From JAJNPS01 sp031378845 (lineage in GTDB: Bacteria; Pseudomonadota; Alphaproteobacteria; Rhodobacterales; Rhodobacteraceae), in the NCBI GenBank assembly GCA_031378845.1, contig JANNES010000017.1, positions 124,001 to 188,000 on the forward strand: a stretch of 64,000 nucleotides of DNA. Reading direction: 5' to 3'. Positions within the stretch are counted from its first letter, which is position 1, and each line of letters begins with the position of its first letter. This document shows, piece by piece, positions 1-9,210 of the stretch. The position numbers and the translations under genes were made by a program. The notes beneath the pieces are model-generated. The model was not told the DNA's origin, made no database searches, and saw only the letters and a list, made by a program, of their open reading frames with translations.

Positions 1-866
1 CCCGACTGGGCAAAGATCGAATAGCACAAGCCGCGCTCTTCGCGGATTTTCTGGAACAGGCGCGAGGACATCCCGCCACCCATCGCAGTGGCATAGACTT
101 GGGCGGTATAGACATCTGCGTCGCGATATCCCGGTGCCTCGAAGTTCAGCGCAAAATGCACCTGCTCCAATTCCTTGATTTCGCGCCGTTCTCCGCCGGT
201 GAATGCCGCTGGGGCGATCAGGCCGTTACCGATCGATTTCAGGCCACCGAAAATGCCCGTCGCCAAAGCCACCAGCTGGTCATGATCCACGCCACCGGCG
301 GCCGACACGATCATCTTGTCGGGTCCGTAATGCGCGTTGACGTAGCCCTTGAGATCGGCGCGGCTGAATTCTGCCACGCGTTCTTCCGGGCCAAGGATGG
401 TGCGGCCAAACGGCTGGTCGGGATAGCTTACCTCATGCAGCCAATCAAAGATGATGTCGTCGGGCGTATCCAGCGCCTGGCCGATCTCTTGCAAGATGAC
501 GTGGCGTTCGACCTCGATATCCTTGCTGTTGAAGACCGGGTTCAGCACGATATCGGCAATGACGTCCAGCGCCAGCCCCACGTCCGCCGTTAGCACGCGT
601 GCATAATAGGCGGTCATCTCGCGGCTCGTATAGGCGTTGATATAGCCGCCCACATCCTCGATTTCTTCGGCGATCTGGCGGGCCGTCCGCCGGCGCGTCC
701 CCTTGAAGGCCATATGCTCCAGAAAATGCGCTACACCGTTCTGTTCGGCAGACTCGTGCCGTCCGCCCGCACAGACCCAGACCCCGACCGACGCGGACAA
801 CAGCCCCGGCATATGTTCGGTCACAACACGCAGACCGTTCGGCAACGTCGTAAGGCGCAAGGTCAA
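1..866 (-). CDS. M16 family zinc metallopeptidase (processing-peptidase-like), 3' part beyond window
   Basis: N-terminal 288 or so residues of a roughly 420-residue M16 peptidase, related to mitochondrial processing peptidase beta and bacterial PqqL-type proteins; the C-terminus lies off the left edge. The inverted zinc motif HFLEH is seen at about residues 47-51 and is followed by the usual MAFKGT segment. The family cleaves peptides inside a clamshell of two half-domains. The best start is a TTG at 866 (LTLRLTTLPNG), whose TTGA overlaps the thrC stop at 865-863, so translation is probably coupled to thrC. thrC followed by an M16 peptidase is a common order in this group. The physiological substrate cannot be told from sequence. 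Confidence 0.9.
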   Translation of the reverse strand, partial: MTLRLTTLPNGLRVVTEHMPGLLSASVGVWVCAGGRHESAEQNGVAHFLEHMAFKGTRRRTARQIAEEIEDVGGYINAYTSREMTAYYARVLTADVGLALDVIADIVLNPVFNSKDIEVERHVILQEIGQALDTPDDIIFDWLHEVSYPDQPFGRTILGPEERVAEFSRADLKGYVNAHYGPDKMIVSAAGGVDHDQLVALATGIFGGLKSIGNGLIAPAAFTGGERREIKELEQVHFALNFEAPGYRDADVYTAQVYATAMGGGMSSRLFQKIREERGLCYSIFAQS

Positions 867-2254
867 TGAGCAATCCTTTCGCGGATCAGGGCTTGAAGCG
901 CTGCCAGATCATTGGGCACCCGCGTAGTCCGCTCTGGCCGATCATGCAAGTCACCCATGCGTTCGGGCAAAGCGGGGCGCAATCCTGTGGCCGCCTCGAC
1001 AGCATCGGGGAACTTGGCGGGATGGGCGGTGGCAAGCGTCATCATGGGGGCAGCACCCATCAGATCCTCGGCGACTTTGACGCCCACGGCGCTGTGCGGA
1101 CAGAGCAATTCGCCCGTCTCGGCAAGGGTGCGCGCGATGGTCGCACGGGTCTCGTCCTCGGAGGCACGGCCCGACGAGAACGTCGCCCGCAACGGCGCAA
1201 GCGCATCAGGTGCAATCCGAAAGCCGCCCCCGGATTTAAGGTCCGCCATCAGTGCCGTCACCGCAGCCGCATCCTGACCATAGGCGTGAAAGAGCGCGCG
1301 TTCAAAGTTGGACGAGACCTGTATGTCCATCGAGGGGCTGATCGAGGGCGTCACACCATAGGTGCGGTAGTCTCCGGTGCTGAGCGCGCGGTGCAAGATG
1401 TCGTTTTGATTGGTCGCGATGATCAACCGCCCCAATGGCAGGCCCATCCGGCGCGCGATGTCGGCCGCAAAGATGTCGCCGAAATTGCCCGTTGGCACCG
1501 TCACATCGACAGTGCGGTAGGGCGCACCCAAGGCGACAGCCCCGGCAAAGTAGTAGACGACCTGCGCCAGCACCCGCGCCCAGTTGATCGAATTGACCCC
1601 CGCCAGTCGCACCCCATCGCGAAACGCAAAGTCGTTGAACATGTCTTTCACGGCAGCCTGACAGTCGTCAAAGTCGCCGTCCAGCGCCAGCGCGTGTACG
1701 TTCGCTTCGGTCGGTGTGGTCATCTGGCGGCGCTGCACGTCGCTGACGCGGCCATGCGGATAAAGGATGAACACATCCACATTGGTCAGGCCCCGGAATG
1801 CCTCGATCGCCGCAGACCCGGTATCGCCTGAGGTTGCACCGACGATGGTGATCCGCTCGCCCGACTTGGCCAGGGCGGCCTGCATCATCTGCCCGATCAA
1901 CTGCATGGCAAAGTCTTTGAAGGCCAATGTCGGCCCGTGAAACAATTCCAGCAAGAAATGGTTCGGGCCAAGCTGCACCAAGGGCGCGCGGGCCTTGTGG
2001 GCAAAACCGGCGTATGCGCGTGCGATCAGGTCACCAAACTCGTCATCGCCAAAGGCGCCGCCCAGATAGGGGCGCATGACGCGAAAGGCCACATCCTCGT
2101 AGGGCAGTCCGGCAAGAGCCGCGATCTCGTCCGCCGACATCGTGGGAACTGACTGCGGCAGATAAAGACCGCCATCCCGCGCAAGACCCGTCATCATCGC
2201 GCTGCGAAAGTCCAAGGTCGGGGCGGTCCCCCGGGTCGAAATATAGTGCATCAT
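863..2254 (-). CDS. thrC: Threonine synthase
   Basis: About 463 residues. A PLP enzyme that converts O-phospho-L-homoserine to L-threonine in the cytoplasm, the last step of threonine synthesis. The N-terminus MMHYISTRG is typical of the family. The PLP lysine lies in GPTLAFKDFA, and the phosphate-binding loop is ATSGDTGSAA. Start ATG 2254 (or 2251) is preceded by AGGGCGC, which overlaps the stop of the upstream SURF1 gene; the gap between them is only 5 nt. The end overlaps the M16 start by 4 nt. Read-through from the cytochrome oxidase operon is likely. Confidence 0.97.
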   Translation of the reverse strand: MMHYISTRGTAPTLDFRSAMMTGLARDGGLYLPQSVPTMSADEIAALAGLPYEDVAFRVMRPYLGGAFGDDEFGDLIARAYAGFAHKARAPLVQLGPNHFLLELFHGPTLAFKDFAMQLIGQMMQAALAKSGERITIVGATSGDTGSAAIEAFRGLTNVDVFILYPHGRVSDVQRRQMTTPTEANVHALALDGDFDDCQAAVKDMFNDFAFRDGVRLAGVNSINWARVLAQVVYYFAGAVALGAPYRTVDVTVPTGNFGDIFAADIARRMGLPLGRLIIATNQNDILHRALSTGDYRTYGVTPSISPSMDIQVSSNFERALFHAYGQDAAAVTALMADLKSGGGFRIAPDALAPLRATFSSGRASEDETRATIARTLAETGELLCPHSAVGVKVAEDLMGAAPMMTLATAHPAKFPDAVEAATGLRPALPERMGDLHDRPERTTRVPNDLAALQALIRERIAH

Positions 2255-2259
2255 GCGCC

Positions 2260-2934
2260 CTACGCTGTCCGCTGTCTGATACGCCACAGAAGATACAGTG
2301 TCATCCCCAGCCAGACCGCAGCCAACGAAAACCATGTAATGGCATAGTTCAAGTGATCGTTCGGGATATGTGCGGTATCGACCGGGATTGCAATCACCGC
2401 AGGGTCGGATGGTTCCGCTGACCATTGCACCACCAGCACCGGCTCTGTTTTCAGCGCCCCTGCCATCGCAGTCACGTCGCGGGCAAACCACAGGCCGGTC
2501 TTGGCATCCGGCGCTGGGGTATAGCTGTCGATCTCATCCGGCCAATGCAGGTTGCCGCGAATGCGCGCGGAGCCTGTCGCAGGCGGAGCGCTGGCAGCGC
2601 CTTCCGGCAAGAGACCGCGGTCGACCATGATGCGACGGCCATCCGTCGTCTGGAATGTCGCAATCAGCCTGAAGCCTGCCCCCACTTGCTTCATGCTGGC
2701 CAGAACGCGCAGCTCCTCGCCCGTAAAGGCGCCGTCGACCAGCACGGGCAGATAAAGGTCGGCTTGCGGGTCGGGTTGTTCCGGCAACGCGACGGGATCG
2801 GCTGAAATCTTGGACTCGATCCGCGCCAGCAGCGCCTCTTTCAAGGCGAGCCGCTGCACCTGCCAGACCCCAAGGCCGATCAGAACGCCCAAGCCCGCAA
2901 GGCCCAGCACAACAGCAAAGACATAGCGGCGCAT
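2260..2934 (-). CDS. SURF1-family cytochrome oxidase assembly protein
   Basis: About 224 residues. SURF1 proteins help insert haem a into subunit I of aa3-type cytochrome c oxidase at the inner membrane. The usual topology is visible: one helix near the N-terminus (YVFAVVLGLAGLGVLIG), the family signature GVWQVQRLALKEALL, a periplasmic domain, and a second helix near the C-terminus (YAITWFSLAAVWLGMTLYLL). Start ATG 2934 (MRRYVF) was chosen because AAAGGGA precedes it; a longer reading frame to 2970 lacks such a site. It lies downstream of ctaE on the same strand, as in Paracoccus-type clusters. Confidence 0.93.
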   Translation of the reverse strand: MRRYVFAVVLGLAGLGVLIGLGVWQVQRLALKEALLARIESKISADPVALPEQPDPQADLYLPVLVDGAFTGEELRVLASMKQVGAGFRLIATFQTTDGRRIMVDRGLLPEGAASAPPATGSARIRGNLHWPDEIDSYTPAPDAKTGLWFARDVTAMAGALKTEPVLVVQWSAEPSDPAVIAIPVDTAHIPNDHLNYAITWFSLAAVWLGMTLYLLWRIRQRTA

Positions 2935-3012
2935 GCAGTCCCTTTCGCACGCAATGGGCGCGACCCTCACAGTCGCGCCCGAAAAGCCTTATCCGGTCAT
3001 CGTCAGTTGCGC

Positions 3013-3813
3013 CTAGCGGCCCCAGACATAGATCGCGGCGAAGAGGAACAGCCAGACCACGTCCACAAAGTGCCAGTACCAGGCGGCAGCCTCGAACCCG
3101 ATATGCTTTTCCGGCGTAAAGTGGCCCTTGATCGCCCGGAACAGGCATACCGTCAGAAAGATCGACCCGATCACGACGTGAAAGCCATGGAAGCCTGTGG
3201 CCATGAAAAAGTTCGCGCCATAGATATTGCCGGCAAAACCAAAGGCCGCGTGGCTGTATTCGTAAGCCTGCAAGAGCGTGAAGAACACGCCCAGCACGAC
3301 GGCCAGGATCAACCCGTTGATCAGGTCCTTGCGGTTGTTTTCATGCACCAGCGCATGGTGCGCCCACGTCGCCGCAGCACCCGAGCACAGCAAGATCAGC
3401 GTGTTGATCAGCGGCAGGTGCCACGGGTCAAAGGTCTCGATTCCCGCAGGCGGCCAGACACCGTCCACTGCAGGCGACAACGGCCCCATCGGATACATGG
3501 CATGCTTGAAGAACGACCAGAACCAGGCGGCAAAGAACATCACCTCGGACATGATGAACATGATGAAGCCGTAGCGAAGGCCGATGCTGACGACCGGCGT
3601 GTGGTCGCCCACCTGCGCCTCGGCGATCACGTCGGACCACCACGCGAACATCACGTAAAGGATCAGCGCAAGACCGATCAGGCCAAGCCACGGTCCTGAG
3701 CCATGCATCCAGAGCACGGCCCCAAACAGCATCGTAAAGCCGCCCAATGCGCCAAGGAAGGGCCAGATGGATGGCGGGAGGATGTGGTAGTCGTGGTTCT
3801 TAGCGTGGGCCAT
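3013..3813 (-). CDS. ctaE: Cytochrome c oxidase subunit III
   Basis: 266 residues, the normal length for alphaproteobacterial subunit III. It is an integral membrane subunit of the aa3 oxidase that stabilises the catalytic core and its proton uptake. Hydrophobic segments account for about seven helices. The N-terminal HDYHILPPSIWPFLGA and the C-terminal AAWYWHFVDVVWLFLF are hallmark stretches of COX3. The gene is in the ctaC-ctaB-small ORF-ctaG-ctaE-surf1 run; 34 nt separate it from ctaG. Subunit I (ctaD) is not in the window, which is usual because it is often unlinked in this group. Confidence 0.97.
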   Translation of the reverse strand: MAHAKNHDYHILPPSIWPFLGALGGFTMLFGAVLWMHGSGPWLGLIGLALILYVMFAWWSDVIAEAQVGDHTPVVSIGLRYGFIMFIMSEVMFFAAWFWSFFKHAMYPMGPLSPAVDGVWPPAGIETFDPWHLPLINTLILLCSGAAATWAHHALVHENNRKDLINGLILAVVLGVFFTLLQAYEYSHAAFGFAGNIYGANFFMATGFHGFHVVIGSIFLTVCLFRAIKGHFTPEKHIGFEAAAWYWHFVDVVWLFLFAAIYVWGR

Positions 3814-3847
3814 GATAGGTGCGCATCCCTTGCGTTTCCTGGTGGTG

Positions 3848-4417
3848 TCAGTTGACCTGCCCAGGTGTGGCTGTTTCCAGCGCGGCCTGTTCCTCGGTCA
3901 GCGGCGTTTCGTGAAAGGTGTAAGACAGCGTGATCGTATGCAAGTCTTTTGCTTCGGGATCGTCCACCAGGGCGGGATCAACATAAAAGCTGACCGGCAT
4001 CGTGACACGTTCACCGGGCTGCAGGATCTGCTCTTCAAAGCAAAAACAGGCGATCTTGATAAAGTGGCCACCGGCCGAATAGGGGAACACGTTGTAGCTC
4101 GCGGTCCCGGCAACCACGCGGTCGGTCGGATTGTAGGCCTCGTAAAAGGCCAGGTTTGTCTCGCCGATCCGTACCGTCATCTGATGAACAACCGGACGGA
4201 ACTGCCAAGGCATCCCGGCATCCTTGGAGGCATCGAAACGGATCACCATGGTGCGGTCAAGGATGATGTCCTGGCTTGCGGCGGCAACACCCGTGGTCCC
4301 GCCAAAGCCGGTGACGCGGCAGAACCAGTCGTAAAAGGGCACCGCCGCAAACGACAGCGACGCCATCACGGCCACCATGCCGACGAGGCCGGCGGCAGTT
4401 TTCTGCTTTGGTGTCAT
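3848..4417 (-). CDS. ctaG: Cytochrome c oxidase copper chaperone CtaG/Cox11
   Basis: 189 residues. Cox11-type proteins deliver copper to the CuB site of subunit I. An N-terminal membrane anchor (about residues 9-29, GLVGMVAVMASLSFAAVPFY) is followed by a periplasmic immunoglobulin-like domain that holds the copper motif KIACFCFEEQ with its paired cysteines. The FYDWFCRVTGFGG segment after the anchor is also conserved in Cox11. The ATG overlaps the stop of the preceding 69-residue gene as ATGA (4417-4414), which indicates coupled translation. Confidence 0.96.
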   Translation of the reverse strand: MTPKQKTAAGLVGMVAVMASLSFAAVPFYDWFCRVTGFGGTTGVAAASQDIILDRTMVIRFDASKDAGMPWQFRPVVHQMTVRIGETNLAFYEAYNPTDRVVAGTASYNVFPYSAGGHFIKIACFCFEEQILQPGERVTMPVSFYVDPALVDDPEAKDLHTITLSYTFHETPLTEEQAALETATPGQVN

Positions 4418-4623
4418 GGTGTGCCGGCCTTGGCCGTGCCGTCGAGGGGCAACATCTCGGGGCGCAGCTGATGGTCATAGGCTTGCAGCGGATCACCGCG
4501 CGTCACCTTGACCACCGTCAGGGCAAAGACGATGCCGATCAGCCCCACAAGCAACAGACCCACGCCGACATTGCGGCCGAACCTGCGCTGGTGCATCTCG
4601 TGCGGGGGACGGAATTCCGACAT
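4414..4623 (-). CDS. Small single-pass membrane protein of the cytochrome oxidase cluster
   Basis: 69 residues, starting ATG 4623 (MSEFRPPHEMHQRRFGRN). A basic cytoplasmic N-terminus precedes one helix (VGVGLLLVGLIGIVFALTVV); the rest would be periplasmic. It sits between ctaB and ctaG, with the ctaB stop 1 nt upstream and a 4-nt overlap into ctaG. Small proteins in this position in Rhodobacterales and Paracoccus oxidase clusters are often labelled CoxF or assembly-related. I know of no defined activity, so a role in oxidase assembly is inferred from position only. Confidence 0.85.
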   Translation of the reverse strand: MSEFRPPHEMHQRRFGRNVGVGLLLVGLIGIVFALTVVKVTRGDPLQAYDHQLRPEMLPLDGTAKAGTP

Positions 4624-4624
4624 C

Positions 4625-5563
4625 TTACCAGCCTCCAAGGCCATAGGGGCGCAGCGCCGCCTCGGCCAGAAACGCACCGAAATGCAGGAAAAGATACAAG
4701 AGTGAGAACCGGAACACGGCTTTTTCAACCGCGTACTTGTCGGCCTCTGCCTGCGCCTCGTCACGTTGCACGATCCGCCATGCCCCGATCAGGAACCACG
4801 CATTCAAGGCAATGGAAACAGCCAATGTCAGCGGCCCGCCGATCGAGGTCAGCGCCGCAGCGATGCCAACTGGTGCCAGCAGCGCCGTGTAGACAAAGAT
4901 GTGCCGTCGTGTCGATTTGCGGCCATGCGTCACCGTCAGCATCGGCACGCCTGCGGTGTGGTAGTCTTCTTTCATGAACAGCGCCAAGGCCCAGAAATGT
5001 GGCGGCGTCCACATGAAGATCAACGCAAACATCAACAGGCTTTCAATCGACACACCACCTGTCGCAACGGCCCAGCCGATCATTGGCGGAAACGCCCCTG
5101 CTGCCCCGCCGATGACGATGTTTTGCGGCGTCGCGCGTTTCAGCCACATCGAATAGACGACGGCGTAAAACACGATGGTAAACGCCAGCAGCCCCGCCGC
5201 AAAAAGATTTGCGGCAAGACCCAGCATCATTACCGAGATACCCGACAACGCCACCCCCAGTCCCAGCGCTTCGCCGGGCTGCACCCGACCTGATGGCACG
5301 GGACGCGACTTGGTTCGCTTCATCACCGCGTCAATGTCTGCATCCCACCACATGTTCAGCGCGCCCGACGCGCCTGCACCAAGAGCGATGAAAAGGATCG
5401 ACGCGACGCCAATCACGGGATGCACGGATACTGGTGCGACAAGAAGGCCGACCACAGCCGTGAAGACAACAAGCGACATCACGCGCGGCTTCAACAGCTG
5501 CACGTAGTCCCCGAAACTTGCGTCTTGGACCGCGTCGAAGGTCCGGCTATCCGTCATCGTCAT
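4625..5563 (-). CDS. ctaB: Protohaem IX farnesyltransferase (haem O synthase)
   Basis: About 312 residues. A UbiA-superfamily membrane prenyltransferase that converts haem B to haem O, the precursor of the haem A used by the aa3 oxidase. The farnesyl-diphosphate motif NMWWDADIDAVMKRTKSRP (N-x3-D-x3-D) and the second conserved patch WTPPHFWALALFMKEDY are clear, with about eight to nine helices. Three closely spaced starts are possible (GTG 5566, ATG 5563, ATG 5557); 5563 was chosen because GGAAAAG lies just upstream. It lies 64 nt downstream of ctaC on the same strand. Confidence 0.96.
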   Translation of the reverse strand: MTMTDSRTFDAVQDASFGDYVQLLKPRVMSLVVFTAVVGLLVAPVSVHPVIGVASILFIALGAGASGALNMWWDADIDAVMKRTKSRPVPSGRVQPGEALGLGVALSGISVMMLGLAANLFAAGLLAFTIVFYAVVYSMWLKRATPQNIVIGGAAGAFPPMIGWAVATGGVSIESLLMFALIFMWTPPHFWALALFMKEDYHTAGVPMLTVTHGRKSTRRHIFVYTALLAPVGIAAALTSIGGPLTLAVSIALNAWFLIGAWRIVQRDEAQAEADKYAVEKAVFRFSLLYLFLHFGAFLAEAALRPYGLGGW

Positions 5564-5627
5564 CACTTTTCCAAAGCCCCGTCCGGGGCAGGCGCGGCGC
5601 CATTCGCGCCGTAACCGCGGTCAAACG

Positions 5628-6539
5628 TCAGTCGTTCTGTGCCACAGCAATTGGCGTGACGCCGGGTGTTGCATCAGACAGCACAACGTCGCCCGTCTTC
5701 GCTCCGGCAAGCCATTGGTCATAAACTTCTTGGCTGACAACCTTCACGGTGATGGGCATATAGGCATGGGCAATGCCGCAAAGCGACGTGCACTGGCCGA
5801 AATATATACCTTCCTTGTCAGCCCTGAACCAAAGTTCGGACAGCCGTCCCGGCACAGCGCTTTGCATGACGCCAAAGGCAGGCACGGCCCAGGCATGGAT
5901 CACGTCAGCACCGGTCACCTGCACCACAACTGTCTTGTTCACAGGAACGACAACAGCGGTGTCCGTGGCCAGCAGGAATTCTGCCTTGGAGTAGCCCGCC
6001 TCGACCAGTTGCGCCTCCACCTCGGGGGTCATCCGGTTGTCGCCGCCGCTTGACGGACCGCCGATCATGTAGCTGTCAAACGCCACCTCTTCGTCGACAT
6101 ATTCATAGCCCCAATACCACTGGTACCCCGTGGCTTTGATGGTGATATCCGCCTCGGGAATTTCCTGTTCTTCAAACAGCACCGGAAGCGAGAACGCCCC
6201 GATAAAGACGAGGATCATGATCGGGACGACCGTCCAGGTAATCTCGATGGGCGTGTTGTGTGTAAAGGTCGCAGGCGTCGGATTGGCGCGGCGGTTGTAG
6301 CGCACCATGCACCAGATCAAAAGCACGGTCACAAAGACCACAATCGTTCCCATGATAATGTTCAGCATGTGGTCCAGCGCCTGCAAGTCATGCGCCGAAG
6401 GCGTCACAGCAGGCTGGAACCCGGTCAGCTTGTCGACGGGCCGCCCCACCAGTTCAAGGCTGCTTTGCGCCGCCGCAAAGCCTGCAGCCCCCACAACAAG
6501 CCCAAAGGTCGCGATGCCGGACAAAAGTCTGTGACGCAT
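5628..6539 (-). CDS. ctaC: Cytochrome c oxidase subunit II
   Basis: 303 residues. This subunit carries the CuA centre that accepts electrons from cytochrome c on the periplasmic side. A signal peptide (MRHRLLSGIATFGLVVGAAGFAAA) precedes two membrane helices and a cupredoxin domain. The CuA ligand set is visible in FGQCTSLCGIAHAYMP (two Cys, His, Met) together with the upstream DVIHAWAVP histidine. The aromatic electron-entry patch GYQWYWGYEY is also present. It is the first gene of the minus-strand oxidase operon and diverges from tldD, with 175 nt between them. Confidence 0.97.
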   Translation of the reverse strand: MRHRLLSGIATFGLVVGAAGFAAAQSSLELVGRPVDKLTGFQPAVTPSAHDLQALDHMLNIIMGTIVVFVTVLLIWCMVRYNRRANPTPATFTHNTPIEITWTVVPIMILVFIGAFSLPVLFEEQEIPEADITIKATGYQWYWGYEYVDEEVAFDSYMIGGPSSGGDNRMTPEVEAQLVEAGYSKAEFLLATDTAVVVPVNKTVVVQVTGADVIHAWAVPAFGVMQSAVPGRLSELWFRADKEGIYFGQCTSLCGIAHAYMPITVKVVSQEVYDQWLAGAKTGDVVLSDATPGVTPIAVAQND

Positions 6540-6714
6540 ATTCGTGTTCCCGTTCCCTGGCGCGGTTTTGAGCGGCTACGAAGGCCCCCGCCGATAGATT
6601 GGCAGCCCCCGTTGTTTACATGCCCCCTGAAACCATATTAGGGGCTGGACGACAAGCAAAACCGTTGCGGCAAAGTAGCGCCGTATGCCTCAAACGAGAC
6701 GCAAGGGCCCAAGC
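6540..6714. promoter_or_regulatory. Divergent promoter region between ctaC and tldD
   Basis: A 175-nt non-coding gap between divergently transcribed genes must hold both promoters. On the minus strand a TAATAT at 6640-6635 is a fair -10 candidate for ctaC, but I could not place a -35 at a standard spacing. No clear palindromic operator was found here. Confidence 0.4.
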
Positions 6715-8136
6715 ATGACCGCAGACCATTTCCAACCCTTTACCACCCACCTTGACGAGGCGGCAGCTTTGAACATCTTGCGGCGCGCCACTGCGGGGGC
6801 GGATGATGGCGAACTGTTTCTGGAGCGCCGTCGCGGCGAGACGATTCTGCTCGATGACGGGCGTATCAAGACCGCAAATTACGAGGCCGCCGAAGGGTTT
6901 GGCCTTCGTGCGGTGCGCGGAGAAGTCGCAGGCTACGCGCATGCCACCGAAATTTCAGAGGCAGCATTGATCCGCGCGTCGGCCACGGCACGGCTGGCGG
7001 TGGGCGATGGCGGCGGGACGATGGCCCCCCCGCCTCCCGGCACCAACCGGCATCTTTACGGCGACATGGACCCTACCGCCGACACGGCCTTTGCGGTCAA
7101 GATAGACATCCTGCGCGAGATCGACGCCCATGCTCGTGCGCTCGACCCTCGCGTGGTGCAGGTTACGGCCTCGGTTTCGGCCAGTTTGCAAGAGGTCGAG
7201 ATTCTGCGCCCCGAGGGACTGCGACTGTCCGATATCCGCCCGATGGCCCGCATGAATGTCTCGGTGATCATCGAAGAAGGTGGTCGGCGCGAATCCGGCG
7301 GCGCGGGTGCCGGCGGGCGCTTTGGATTGGCGGGCCTGCTTGCCACGGATCACTGGCAACCGCTGGTCGCAGAGGCTTTGCGGATTGCGCGCGTCAATCT
7401 GGGGGCGGTTGCGGCCCCCGCAGGCGTGATGGATGTGGTGCTGGGGCCGGGCTGGCCCGGCATCTTGCTGCACGAGGCCATCGGACATGGGCTTGAGGGT
7501 GACTTCAACCGCAAGAAAAGCTCGGCCTTTTCAGGCTTGATGGGCCAGCGGATCGCCTCATCGGGCGTCACCGTGCTGGATGACGGCACGATGCCCGACC
7601 GGCGCGGGTCGCTGAGTTTTGACGACGAGGGCACACCGTCTGCCAAGAATGTGCTGATCGAGGATGGTGTGCTGGTCGGCTACATGCAGGATCGCCAGAA
7701 TGCGCGCCTGATGGGCGTACCCCCCACCGGCAACGGGCGGCGGGAAAGCTATGCCCATATTCCGATGCCGCGCATGACCAACACCTACATGCTGGCCGGA
7801 AAGGACGATCCGGCGGGGATTGTCGCCAGCCTTGCGGACGGCATCTATGCGGTGGGCTTTGGCGGCGGTCAGGTCGACATCACCAACGGCAAGTTCGTGT
7901 TCAGCTGCACCGAAGCCTACCGCGTCAAGAACGGCAAGGTCGGCGCGGCGATCAAGGGGGCCACGCTGATCGGCGACGGGGCGACAGCACTGAAAGGCAT
8001 CCGGGCGATTGGCGATGACCTGATGCTTGATCCCGGCATCGGCAATTGCGGCAAGGGCGGGCAGTGGGTGCCCGTCGGTGTCGGTCAGCCGACCCTGATG
8101 ATCGGTGGACTGACGGTGGGCGGGTCGGCCGCGTGA
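6715..8136 (+). CDS. tldD: TldD metalloprotease
   Basis: About 473 residues. TldD, usually together with TldE/PmbA, forms a cytoplasmic zinc protease heterodimer known for processing microcin B17 and CcdA. The catalytic motif HEAIGHGLEGDFNRK lies at about residues 253-267, and the zinc-binding C-terminal region has the usual FSCTEAYRVKNGK. The start MTADHFQPF at 6715 was chosen over an upstream ATG at 6685 because it matches the family N-terminus. No tldE/pmbA gene is adjacent. tldD next to the ctaC operon is common in Rhodobacterales. Confidence 0.95.
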   Translation: MTADHFQPFTTHLDEAAALNILRRATAGADDGELFLERRRGETILLDDGRIKTANYEAAEGFGLRAVRGEVAGYAHATEISEAALIRASATARLAVGDGGGTMAPPPPGTNRHLYGDMDPTADTAFAVKIDILREIDAHARALDPRVVQVTASVSASLQEVEILRPEGLRLSDIRPMARMNVSVIIEEGGRRESGGAGAGGRFGLAGLLATDHWQPLVAEALRIARVNLGAVAAPAGVMDVVLGPGWPGILLHEAIGHGLEGDFNRKKSSAFSGLMGQRIASSGVTVLDDGTMPDRRGSLSFDDEGTPSAKNVLIEDGVLVGYMQDRQNARLMGVPPTGNGRRESYAHIPMPRMTNTYMLAGKDDPAGIVASLADGIYAVGFGGGQVDITNGKFVFSCTEAYRVKNGKVGAAIKGATLIGDGATALKGIRAIGDDLMLDPGIGNCGKGGQWVPVGVGQPTLMIGGLTVGGSAA

Positions 8137-8162
8137 AGCCGGGCGGTCATGGCCGCGATCAA

Positions 8163-8178
8163 CCGCAGACGACTGCGG
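8163..8178. terminator. Short hairpin after tldD
   Basis: Perfect inverted repeat CCGCAG-ACGA-CTGCGG, 26 nt after the tldD stop and 65 nt before the sulfotransferase gene. It could act as a weak terminator or as an mRNA 3'-end stabiliser; there is no T-tract. Confidence 0.35.
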
Positions 8179-8242
8179 ACTCGACCCGGCTTGGCATGCG
8201 CAAAAAGCTGTCATTCCCAGGCGCGCTGCAAAACGCCTTGTC

Positions 8243-9061
8243 ATGCCCGCTGTGACCGAAGCCTTTTCCGACCGTCGCACCGCCGCTGCAGCGCAATCCT
8301 TTCATATCTCGCAAAAGACCGGCGTTGCGTGCCGCGTCATCCTGAAATGCGGCTGCACCTACATCAAGAACCTGCTGTGGCATCTGGACCACAACACCGC
8401 GCATCCCCGCGGCAACTGGGTGCACCGCGCCAAAGACGACTTGCCGCGCAGCACCGGCCAGTCCGCCGATGACATCCGCGCCAATCCTTATGCCTTTGTC
8501 GTGGTACGCGATCCCGTTGACAGGTTCGTGTCCCTTTACTTCGACAAGGTGATGCGAGAGCGAAAGGTCGGCGACGGCAGGTTGCGCCGGGTGCTGCTTG
8601 AGGCCCGCGCGATTGACCCCGCGGCCCGCAATGTCGCCGCGCACCGGCAGAACTGCCTGGCAACAATTGACTGGATCGGTCGCAATCTGTCGGGCAAAAC
8701 GGCGCAGGCCACCAATCTGCACTGGACCCGGCAGGTTACCATTTTGCGGCAGATCGCCGCCTTGCAGCCCAAGGTGCTGACGCTCAACAGCCTCAATCCG
8801 CAGCTGCGCTATCTGCTTTCGGCCCATATTCCCGATATCGCACGCCATCAAGACGGCGCAAAATGGCGCAACAGATCCCCCCGGCCCGTGGCGCAAGAGG
8901 ACCTTTGCGACCCGGAACTGACTGCGGCGATCCACAAGGTGTACACGCGCGACGCGGCTCTGTGGACTGTCGCCGACGTGATCTGGGCGGGCATCGACAT
9001 GACCAAACCTGATGCTGCCAGCATACCGGTGCTTGGGCGCGACATCGATCCGGATGCCTGA
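8243..9061 (+). CDS. Sulfotransferase-family protein
   Basis: 272 residues. Resembles the carbohydrate sulfotransferase (Sulfotransfer_2) group, which moves sulfate from PAPS to a glycan or other hydroxyl acceptor. A degenerate 5'-phosphosulfate loop KCGCTYIKNLLW is near residue 38, with Cys where Ser is usual. The 3'-phosphate motif VVRDPVDRFVSLYFDKV follows at about residues 89-105. No signal peptide is visible, which fits bacterial members of the family. The acceptor is unknown. The start at 8243 has a weak ribosome-binding site, and a slightly later start cannot be ruled out. The gene seems to be transcribed alone. Confidence 0.75.
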   Translation: MPAVTEAFSDRRTAAAAQSFHISQKTGVACRVILKCGCTYIKNLLWHLDHNTAHPRGNWVHRAKDDLPRSTGQSADDIRANPYAFVVVRDPVDRFVSLYFDKVMRERKVGDGRLRRVLLEARAIDPAARNVAAHRQNCLATIDWIGRNLSGKTAQATNLHWTRQVTILRQIAALQPKVLTLNSLNPQLRYLLSAHIPDIARHQDGAKWRNRSPRPVAQEDLCDPELTAAIHKVYTRDAALWTVADVIWAGIDMTKPDAASIPVLGRDIDPDA

Positions 9062-9210
9062 TGCGGTCTGCTCGTTATCAGACAAGCTGGCGCAAACCGC
9101 TATAGCAGTCCAAATTTTGCAGCCCGATGCACAAAAGCATGGCTTGTGCTAGCATGGGCGCCTGCAGTGATTGCCAATTCTGCATAAGCCTTTGCCCATG
9201 AGGACGTCAG

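Noticed and set aside
445..873. A 142-codon minus-strand frame inside the M16 gene
   Set aside because: It is out of frame with the HFLEH-containing peptidase and has an arginine-rich, unfamily-like composition, so it is a shadow frame.
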